Below, in pieces: positions 1 to 6,207 of a stretch of 7,024 nt of DNA. Both the position numbers and the translations under genes were made by a program. How positions within the stretch are numbered: position 1 is the stretch's first letter; each line of letters starts with the position of its first letter. The DNA comes from Gammaproteobacteria bacterium UBA2168 (lineage in GTDB: Bacteria > Pseudomonadota > Gammaproteobacteria > Pseudomonadales > Azotimanducaceae), in contig DCWG01000128.1 of NCBI GenBank assembly GCA_002327525.1, positions 1 to 7,024 of the forward strand, read 5' to 3'. Under the pieces are notes generated by a model. That model worked only from the letters and a program-made list of their open reading frames with translations, had not been told where the DNA came from and did no database searches.

Positions 1-1
1 C

Positions 2-610
2 GAAGGCATCGACTGCGACTACGCCTCCACTGGCCCGCAAGGCCTGCAGCTGGCATTGTCGAACGACTACCAGACCATTCTCCTAGATATCAACCTGCCG
101 CGAATGAACGGCCTCGAAGTCTGTAAAGCGTTACGTAACCAGGGCGTCGACGTGCCCGTGCTGATGCTCACGGCGAGAGATGCGCTGGAAGACAAGCTCG
201 CTGGCTTTGATTCAGGCACCGATGACTATCTGGTCAAGCCGTTTGAGCTGAGTGAGTTGGCTGCTCGCGTAAAGGCGCTGTCCAAACGCCGCAGTTCGCT
301 TGCGCAGAAGCTCGAAGTGGGCCCGCTTGTCATGGATTTGTCGTTGAAGACCGTGAGTCGGGACGGCCAGACGCTCAGCTTGACGCCAACGTGCTGGAAG
401 CTCCTCGAACTTCTGATGCGAGAATCACCGAACGTCGTGAGTCGGGAGAAGATGGAGAGTGCCATCTGGAGTGAGATGGATATGCCAGATTCGAACGTGC
501 TGAAAGTGCATCTCTACAAGCTGAGGCAGCAGGTGGACAAACCTTTCGCGACAAAACTCATCCAAACGGTGTCGACGCATGGCGTTGCGCTCCGTTTGCC
601 CAATGACTGA
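2..610 (+). CDS. OmpR/PhoB-family response regulator, 5'-truncated
   Basis: This is a two-component transcription factor whose beginning lies outside the window; the reading frame is open to base 2. By comparison with the family about 20-30 N-terminal residues are missing, including the acidic pocket of the receiver. The rest of the receiver domain is visible. The phosphoacceptor Asp (codon 86-88) sits in LLDINLPRMNG, the conserved Thr in LMLTARD, and the conserved Lys in YLVKPFE. A winged-helix DNA-binding domain follows (LTPTCWKLLELL, then VVSREKMESAIW, then NVLKVHLYKLRQQVDKPF), typical of OmpR-type regulators. The C-terminal wing reads HGVALRL instead of the usual GVGYRL. The gene overlaps the downstream kinase by 8 nt, so the two are very probably cognate and translationally coupled. 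Inference: it controls the efflux genes downstream and possibly its own operon. Family assignment is secure; the target is not. Confidence 0.95.
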   Translation, partial: EGIDCDYASTGPQGLQLALSNDYQTILLDINLPRMNGLEVCKALRNQGVDVPVLMLTARDALEDKLAGFDSGTDDYLVKPFELSELAARVKALSKRRSSLAQKLEVGPLVMDLSLKTVSRDGQTLSLTPTCWKLLELLMRESPNVVSREKMESAIWSEMDMPDSNVLKVHLYKLRQQVDKPFATKLIQTVSTHGVALRLPND

Positions 611-1934
611 GGACAAACAGACCCGATCGCTGCCCAGCTTGCGGCGGTATCTTCTGATCTGGTTCGCCGGATGTGCGATCGTGATGGTGTTCGCCTACAC
701 GCAACTCTTGGAGTACTACCTTGAGCTTGGCATTGAGATCAGAACGCAGTCGTCTCTGGAGCGAACAGCCGAGGAGTATGCGGAACGCTATGCGGAAACC
801 GGCCCCCAGGCCGAGCCTCCAACCGGGCCCAGTCTTTCCGGATACCTCGACCTGTCCGATATTCCGGCGCAGATTCTCTCGGTGTTCCGGCTCGAAGATC
901 TTCAGCACGGCGAGGCGCTGCGCTTCACGAACCTGGACTTCAACGAAAACGATGAAAAAGAATTTTCGGTAGACACCGGAGACCTCTGCCTGGAAGGGAC
1001 CTGTGAACTCATCTTTCTTTATTCCTATGAATTGAACCCTGGTGAGTGGCTTTATCTGGTCCACGGCATCGTGGGCAGCGAGGAAATCTACGAAGAACTG
1101 GAATTCACGGATCAGTTTGCGTATGCGATTGGCGGCCTCTTTGCGGGGTCGTTGTTGCTTGTTGCCATCCTGCTGGTCCGCAACATCGACGCACCGTTGC
1201 GGAAGCTGAATGATTGGAGTGCTGCCCAAAGCGCCGACAATCCCAGCTTCGAGCTGCCCAATCTGCGTTTCCAGGAGCTCGATGCGCTGGCGAACCGGAT
1301 TCAATTTGCATTTGAGCGGATGCGGGAAGGCGTGAACAAGGAAAAGCTGTTTCTACGTCATGCGAGTCATGAGCTGCGAACGCCGATCGCCATTTTGTCC
1401 AGTAACGTGGAGCTCATCGACCGCCTGACCGATCGTCCGGAACGGACCGAGGCAGAGCAGGCAGCGTTTGTTCGCCAATACCGCGCGCTGGATGACGTTC
1501 AGCTCCTCATGGAAACGCTGCTCTGGGTGAACCGGCAGTCGGATAATGTACCAAGGTCGGAGCATATTGATCTCCGTAGTGAGACAAACGACATCGTCGA
1601 GAACTTTCGCTATCTACTGGATGAACGGGATGTGTCCTTGACCGTTACCGGCAGCGGTGAGGTGACTGCACCGGCGGCGGCCGTCCGCATCGTGTTGTCG
1701 AATCTGGTGCGGAATGCCTTCCAATATACTGTGGATGGCGAGGTGCGGATTGCCATTTCAGATCAGGCGGTGTCCATCGAAAACTTCAATTCCGCGGATG
1801 ACGACCTTCAGCCCGATGATGAATACGGATTTGGATTCGGTCTGGAGCTAGTGGCCCTCATCTGCCAGCGCTTTGGTTGGCGCTATACCTCCTCTGAAGC
1901 GCTGCGTGGCAGGATGACCACCGTCCAGTTTTAA
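603..1934 (+). CDS. Membrane sensor histidine kinase
   Basis: This 443-residue protein is the likely partner of the preceding response regulator. TM1 is about residues 16-36 and TM2 about 172-192. They enclose a periplasmic sensor of about 135 residues that is very acidic (about 31 Asp/Glu against about 6 Arg/Lys by hand count) and has just two cysteines, C129 and C134. A short HAMP-like linker (about 193-240) leads to the H-box ASHELRTP with phospho-accepting H256. In the ATPase domain the N-box is NLVRNAFQYT (about 367-376) and the glycine-rich lid is GFGFGL (about 409-414). The usual DxGxG G1 box is not recognisable; its place reads VSIENFN. ATG 603 was chosen because it overlaps the regulator stop (ATGACTGA), which suggests translational coupling. 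An in-frame ATG at 579 would add eight residues. Neither start has a clear Shine-Dalgarno. Family call is secure; the signal is unknown. Confidence 0.94.
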   Translation: MTEDKQTRSLPSLRRYLLIWFAGCAIVMVFAYTQLLEYYLELGIEIRTQSSLERTAEEYAERYAETGPQAEPPTGPSLSGYLDLSDIPAQILSVFRLEDLQHGEALRFTNLDFNENDEKEFSVDTGDLCLEGTCELIFLYSYELNPGEWLYLVHGIVGSEEIYEELEFTDQFAYAIGGLFAGSLLLVAILLVRNIDAPLRKLNDWSAAQSADNPSFELPNLRFQELDALANRIQFAFERMREGVNKEKLFLRHASHELRTPIAILSSNVELIDRLTDRPERTEAEQAAFVRQYRALDDVQLLMETLLWVNRQSDNVPRSEHIDLRSETNDIVENFRYLLDERDVSLTVTGSGEVTAPAAAVRIVLSNLVRNAFQYTVDGEVRIAISDQAVSIENFNSADDDLQPDDEYGFGFGLELVALICQRFGWRYTSSEALRGRMTTVQF

Positions 1935-1946
1935 CGCCTTCGTTAA
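1931..1946. repeat. Short perfect inverted repeat over the kinase stop
   Basis: TTAACG (1931-1936) and CGTTAA (1941-1946) are exact reverse complements separated by CCTT. The left arm contains the kinase TAA stop. The arms are AT-rich and there is no following T-run, so a Rho-independent terminator is unlikely. It may instead form an inverted half-site belonging to the repeat cluster just downstream. The repeat is directly visible; any function is inferred. Confidence 0.4.
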
Positions 1947-1974
1947 CCTACCGTTTACCTTCTGCCCGTTACCC
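1941..1974 (+). promoter_or_regulatory. Candidate regulator-binding direct repeats before the pump genes
   Basis: Within the 49-nt gap between kinase and adaptor lie three similar words in the same orientation: CGTTAACC (1941-1948), CGTTTACC (1952-1959) and CGTTACCC (1967-1974). The first two start 11 bp apart, about one helical turn, which is how OmpR-family dimers usually contact tandem half-sites; the PhoP box (GTTTA-N5-GTTTA type) is a precedent. The third is offset by 15 bp. No convincing -35/-10 pair could be assigned, so this could be an operator for an internal pump promoter or chance similarity in an AT-richer spacer. The repeats are seen; binding by the upstream regulator is inferred. 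Confidence 0.35.
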
Positions 1975-1983
1975 TGTCTGGGT

Positions 1984-3102
1984 ATGGATCGATCTCGCTT
2001 GAAGATAGGGCTGGCTTGTTGCGTCGGAATTGCCGTGTGCAGCCTTATTCTGCTGACCGGTCCTGAGCCGCTGGAGGAGAGCCTTCCGGGAGAAAACCCT
2101 CGTGTTTCCATCGGCAAGCTCGAACGCAGCGTCGTTGCGAACACCGTGACAGCATTTGGTGTGCTTTCGCCGCGGCAATCGCTGCAACTCACCACACAAG
2201 TGCCGGGTGAGATTTCCTGGGTAAGCGATGACCTCGAAGCTGGCAACGAGGTTTCTGAGGGAGATCTACTGCTTAAGATCGACGAGCGTGACTACGCTAT
2301 AGCGGTTGCCAGTGCTGAAGCGCGGTACGCCCAGGCCGAAGCCAATATCGAAATCGAGGAAGGTCGTTCTGAAATTGCCCGGCTCGAATGGGCAGCGTGG
2401 CAGGAAAATCAAGATGAAAATCTACCCGCTAATCCACTGGCGCTGAGGGCACCGCAGCGAGCCGAAGCGGTAGCGCGCCGCAAGGTCATTAGTGCGGAAC
2501 TGGACAGCACCAGACTTGCGCTGGAGCGAACCGCAGTGCGGGCGCCCTGGCCCGCAACGGTCGTGCACGCGAACGCAATCGTCGGTCAGTTATTGTCGGT
2601 GGGCGAGGTTACGGCAACGCTCTTTCCGCTGGACTACGCGGTGGTTGAACTCCATGTACCGGTCAAAACGGTGCAACTGCTCGATGCGGGGATCGATCGC
2701 ATCGAACTGCGGCCGGTACACGATCTCAGCATGCCACCGGTCGTCGGAACGCTCGAAGGGATTGTCAAAAATCTGACTGACGATACACGGCTCGCCACGG
2801 TCCGCGTTCGTATCGATGAGCCACTTGATCAAGAGGGTTGGGCGTACGGCATGCACCTGGAGGCCAAACTGGTCGCAGAGCAGGAGCGTGCCGTTGCACT
2901 CGTCCCGGCGGACCTCATCGTCAGCGGCAATCTGATCTGGATTTATCGCGACGGACGCGCTCAACGTCATCAGTTGTACCCGGTTGAAGTTCGAGGTCAG
3001 ACAGTCTGGGTCGAGGACAACTTCGACGCAGGTGACGCCTTGATCGTCGAACGCCCTATTGGCCTCTTCGATGGGGCTTCAGTTGAAGTGGCGGAAGGGT
3101 AA
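1984..3102 (+). CDS. RND efflux periplasmic adaptor (membrane fusion protein)
   Basis: This 372-residue protein would bridge the inner-membrane permease and the outer-membrane duct in the periplasm. An N-terminal hydrophobic segment (about residues 8-25) acts as signal or membrane anchor. It has cysteines but no proper lipobox. The first lipoyl half-motif is about 70-100 (VPGEISWVS, GDLLLKIDERDY). An Ala/Glu-rich alpha-hairpin runs about 104-180 with a turn near 144-158 (NPLALRAPQ). The second lipoyl half follows (TAVRAPWPATV, about 183-193), then beta-barrel and membrane-proximal regions. Length is normal for HlyD/AcrA-type adaptors. ATG 1984 is the only nearby conventional start that keeps the whole signal segment, although its ribosome-binding site is weak; TTG 1999 is an unlikely alternative. 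The gene ends in TAA immediately followed by the permease GTG in the same frame. Family is secure; substrate unknown. Confidence 0.93.
   Translation: MDRSRLKIGLACCVGIAVCSLILLTGPEPLEESLPGENPRVSIGKLERSVVANTVTAFGVLSPRQSLQLTTQVPGEISWVSDDLEAGNEVSEGDLLLKIDERDYAIAVASAEARYAQAEANIEIEEGRSEIARLEWAAWQENQDENLPANPLALRAPQRAEAVARRKVISAELDSTRLALERTAVRAPWPATVVHANAIVGQLLSVGEVTATLFPLDYAVVELHVPVKTVQLLDAGIDRIELRPVHDLSMPPVVGTLEGIVKNLTDDTRLATVRVRIDEPLDQEGWAYGMHLEAKLVAEQERAVALVPADLIVSGNLIWIYRDGRAQRHQLYPVEVRGQTVWVEDNFDAGDALIVERPIGLFDGASVEVAEG
3093..3098 (+). promoter_or_regulatory. Ribosome binding site of the permease
   Basis: GGAAGG lies inside the last codons of the adaptor, 4 nt before the GTG at 3103. It supports GTG as the true permease start even though no spacer separates the two genes. 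The spacing is slightly short, so coupling to translation of the adaptor probably helps initiation. Confidence 0.55.
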
Positions 3103-6100
3103 GTGGCCGAGCGTCAGTCGGTATCCCTGTGGTTTCTGCACAACCCCACCGCGGCGAATCTGCTCATGTGGGTGTTTCTCATCGGCGGCGTGATTGCCGT
3201 TTTCAACATGCGGCAGGAAGTCTTCCCGACAGCGGTCCTCGACACCATCGAGATTCGTGCTGAGTATCGGGGGGCAACAGCTTCAGAAGTGGAAACACAG
3301 GTTGTGCAGCAGATGGAGCAGAGCATCGATACCCTGCGCGACATTCACACCATCGTCAGCGAGACTCAATCGGGCGGGGCCAACATCTTTGTCATGTTGG
3401 ACGATGGCGCGGATGCCCAGCGAACCCTGGACGAAATCCGCAGTGCCATTGATGGTCTTAACTCGCTACCGGCTGATCTGGAACCGCCAACCATCATACA
3501 GGTGAGGGACGACGGTGAGGATATCGAGCTGGGATTCTACGGTTTTCAATCACGTGAAGAACTGCATGCGTTCTCAGAGCTTGCGCGGGAGCGGCTCTTA
3601 AATCTGCCCAGCGTGGGCCAGGTAGAAGTAGACGGGGCCGGTGAGCCTGAAATTGCGGTGCGGGTATCACCTGACAGAGCACGGTTATTTGGCATCTCGC
3701 TTCGTGATGTCACAGAGCGCATTCGGCGGGCATCGTTCGAACTCTCTGGCGGCGCCATTCGAAGTTCGACGGGAGAGTATGGGCTGGCGACAGGGCTTGA
3801 TCGACGTTATGCCCACGAGTTCGAAGGCATAGCGATCGTCGAATCGCCAAGTGGCGTGCCTTTGACGCTGTCACAGATTGCGAGCGTTGAGAATGGATTC
3901 CGCCCGCATGGGAAGCGCTACCGCATCAACGGTTCGCTTGGCGTCATGATGAATGTTTTCGGTTCCGGGATCGCCACGCCTTCAGAAGTGTCAGAAAGTG
4001 TCAGGGCGTTGCTTGCTGAGATCGAGTCCGAGATGCCAACCGGCGGGGCGGTGATCTTCGACGACGACGCTAAGAGCTTCGCTGACCGTGTCGGGATCCT
4101 TGCGGACAGTGCGCTTATCGGATTGGCGCTGGTGTTGATTCTCCTGTTTCTGGTGCTCGAAGCACGGGTTGCCTTCTGGGTGGCCGTCGGTCTGCCGGTC
4201 GCGATGCTGGGTGGTGCAGCCCTGTTCGCGCTGACACCGTACACGATCAACTTCATCTCCGTTTTTGCATTCATCATCGTCATCGGTGTCGTTGTCGACG
4301 ATGCGGTGGTCATTGGTGAGTCGATATACTCGGGTATGCAATCCGGGATGTCTCCCCTGGATTCGGCGGCGGATACGCTCTCCCGATTCAGTACCGTAGT
4401 TACGCTCGCCATTGCGACGAACATCATTGCGTTTACACCCATATTCTTCATGCCGGGCCAGCTGGGGTTGTTCCTGCTTGCCATCCCCGTGGTGACGACA
4501 TGCGTGTTTGCCATCTCGTTGATCGAAGCGCTGTGGATTCTTCCGGCGCACCTTGCCTATGGCAGGGAACGCAAATCAGGCGCCGGACGGAACCAGCGCT
4601 GGGTGCAGGAACGCTTTGAACGCCTGCGAGAAGACTATTTTGTTCCCTGGGCGGAGTCGTGTCTTGCCAATCGTGGACTAGTGATCACCGTGGGTTTGCT
4701 TGTCGCTGTCTCCATTGTCAGCTGGGTTGCCAGCGGTCGCGTTCCAATTTCATTGCAGCCAGCATTTGAAAGCGAGCAAGTCTCGGCAATTTACGCGCTC
4801 AATCCCGGCGCATCAGATCGCCAGGTCGACGAGATGGCGGATGAGATTGAAACGCTGGGGCGTCAGGTGCTGCAAAGCCTCGGTGATGAAGAGGATATCA
4901 AAGGTATCTACATGCAGTTGGGCTCGCCGGTCAGTCATCAGGGCGCGGTCACCTTCAGCCTGGTCGACCCTGGGGATCGGCCGTTTACCGCGGGTGAGTT
5001 TGCCGAGCAGTGGCGCGATCTGATTGGACAGCCTGCCAAGCTGACGCAGCTGTCCATCGACTACCTGCAGGGACCGGGCGATGGTCGGGATCTCACGATT
5101 GAAATTGCGCACGCCGACTCTGCTGTGAGCCGGCGCGCGGCAGAGTCGCTGGTTCGACGGTTGCAGGAGATTGCGGGTGTCGGTCAGATTTCATACAGCG
5201 GCAACGCTTTTCGGTCGGAAGTGCGGTTCGAGCTCACCACGGTGGGCCGGGCGCTCGGTTTCGACGAATCCGAAATCTCCAGTCGCCTGCGGGCTCAGCT
5301 CGACGGCCTGGAAGCAACGCGCCTGACTCGTGGTACCAACGAAGTTCGAGTGATGATCCGGGGAGATCACGGGGATGATCGGGTTCTCCCGGACCTGAGC
5401 AGTCTCATCCTCACCTCCAGCGAAGGCCGACAGGCAGCGTTGGGCGATATCGCGAAGATCCATTGGGAGCGTGGTGCGGTGCAGCTGCGACGGATTAACG
5501 GACAGCGCATCGAGCGGGTCGAAGCCACCATTGATCGACGCGTCACATCGAAGGGTCTGGTTGAAGACCTGGTGAGTGATGACCTCCTGCCAGGTCTGGA
5601 GGCGGAGTATCCGGGGCTCACGACCTGGGATGAAGCAATTGATACCGACGAAGACGCTGAGACTGAATCGGGATTGATGCTCGCCACCGTCGGGGTTCTG
5701 GCTGCCATCTTCGTGCTCATCGGCGCCTACGCGCGCAGTTTGCGCTACAGTGTGGTTTTGCTGGCTACCATTCCTTTGAGCGCAACCGGGGCGCTGCTTG
5801 GTCATATCATTCTGGGCATTGAGCTCAGCGCCGCGAGCTTCCTGGGACTCCTGGCACTCGGCGGTCTGGTCATCAACGCAGGCTTGTTACTGCACCTGCG
5901 CTATACCGAAGCGCTGCAAACGGGCGCCAGTCCTGAGGTGGCTATGGTCTCTGCCGTGCGGGACCGGTTCAGGCCGATTGTGCTGTCCAGCGTGACCACA
6001 CTGGTGGGGCTCGCACCACTCATGTTGACTACATCTATTCAGGCAGCGCCCATGCGCCCGATCGCCGTGTCTGTCGGATTCGGTATGGTGTTTTCCATTC

Positions 6101-6207
6101 CCGTGATTCTGCTCCTTCTGCCCTGCATCGTGGTGTCCCTGGAGCGAGGCCGTAACAGCGAAAGTGACCATCTCCAGTTGAAGAATGATGGCGAGGCGGC
6201 GGTTTGA
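3103..6207 (+). CDS. RND efflux permease, HAE-1/AcrB type
   Basis: This 1034-residue inner-membrane proton antiporter is the pump motor; the length is typical of the family. It starts with GTG directly after the adaptor stop. The N-terminus carries the familiar NPTAANLLM segment and TM1 (about 20-36). A large periplasmic porter/docking loop follows (about 37-336), then TM2-TM6, with the TM4 acidic pair D399-D400 in GVVVDDAVVIGESI, equivalent to AcrB D407/D408. TM7 is about 525-542, the second periplasmic loop about 543-856, and TM8-TM12 follow from about 857. In TM10 the AcrB Lys940 position is not Lys (N925, or I924 if aligned without a gap). TM11 keeps R955 (AcrB R971) and has S962 for T978. 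The DD pair argues for HAE-1 drug/amphiphile-type efflux; heavy-metal CzcA-type was considered and is less likely from overall resemblance. Substrate is unknown. Confidence 0.95.
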   Translation: MAERQSVSLWFLHNPTAANLLMWVFLIGGVIAVFNMRQEVFPTAVLDTIEIRAEYRGATASEVETQVVQQMEQSIDTLRDIHTIVSETQSGGANIFVMLDDGADAQRTLDEIRSAIDGLNSLPADLEPPTIIQVRDDGEDIELGFYGFQSREELHAFSELARERLLNLPSVGQVEVDGAGEPEIAVRVSPDRARLFGISLRDVTERIRRASFELSGGAIRSSTGEYGLATGLDRRYAHEFEGIAIVESPSGVPLTLSQIASVENGFRPHGKRYRINGSLGVMMNVFGSGIATPSEVSESVRALLAEIESEMPTGGAVIFDDDAKSFADRVGILADSALIGLALVLILLFLVLEARVAFWVAVGLPVAMLGGAALFALTPYTINFISVFAFIIVIGVVVDDAVVIGESIYSGMQSGMSPLDSAADTLSRFSTVVTLAIATNIIAFTPIFFMPGQLGLFLLAIPVVTTCVFAISLIEALWILPAHLAYGRERKSGAGRNQRWVQERFERLREDYFVPWAESCLANRGLVITVGLLVAVSIVSWVASGRVPISLQPAFESEQVSAIYALNPGASDRQVDEMADEIETLGRQVLQSLGDEEDIKGIYMQLGSPVSHQGAVTFSLVDPGDRPFTAGEFAEQWRDLIGQPAKLTQLSIDYLQGPGDGRDLTIEIAHADSAVSRRAAESLVRRLQEIAGVGQISYSGNAFRSEVRFELTTVGRALGFDESEISSRLRAQLDGLEATRLTRGTNEVRVMIRGDHGDDRVLPDLSSLILTSSEGRQAALGDIAKIHWERGAVQLRRINGQRIERVEATIDRRVTSKGLVEDLVSDDLLPGLEAEYPGLTTWDEAIDTDEDAETESGLMLATVGVLAAIFVLIGAYARSLRYSVVLLATIPLSATGALLGHIILGIELSAASFLGLLALGGLVINAGLLLHLRYTEALQTGASPEVAMVSAVRDRFRPIVLSSVTTLVGLAPLMLTTSIQAAPMRPIAVSVGFGMVFSIPVILLLLPCIVVSLERGRNSESDHLQLKNDGEAAV
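6193..6196 (+). promoter_or_regulatory. Ribosome binding site deciding the TTG start
   Basis: GAGG lies 7 nt upstream of TTG 6204, inside the end of the permease gene, which is good spacing for a Shine-Dalgarno. No comparable motif lies at good spacing before the alternative ATG 6240. It therefore supports the TTG start of the outer-membrane factor. Confidence 0.55.

Noticed and set aside
579..581. ATG as start of the kinase
   Set aside because: It is possible but adds only eight residues without a better ribosome-binding site; ATG 603 overlapping the regulator stop is the more usual arrangement.
558..1304. A 248-codon open frame on the - strand opposite the kinase gene
   Set aside because: It is antisense to a well-supported kinase, shows no recognisable domain, and is explained by codon bias in GC-rich DNA.
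1931..1983. Rho-independent terminator between kinase and adaptor
   Set aside because: The inverted repeat is short and AT-rich in its arms and no T-run follows it.
2011..2025. Lipoprotein signal in the adaptor (cysteines at residues 12-13)
   Set aside because: The Cys pair sits too early in the hydrophobic segment and lacks a proper L-x-(G/A)-C lipobox.
3918..4551. Two long overlapping - strand frames opposite the permease
   Set aside because: Their low-complexity Ser/Thr or Arg/Asp/His-rich translations are typical antisense shadows of membrane-segment codons.
5191..5805. A 204-codon - strand frame opposite the permease
   Set aside because: It is antisense to the conserved second periplasmic loop and TM8 of the permease and has no recognisable domain or start context.
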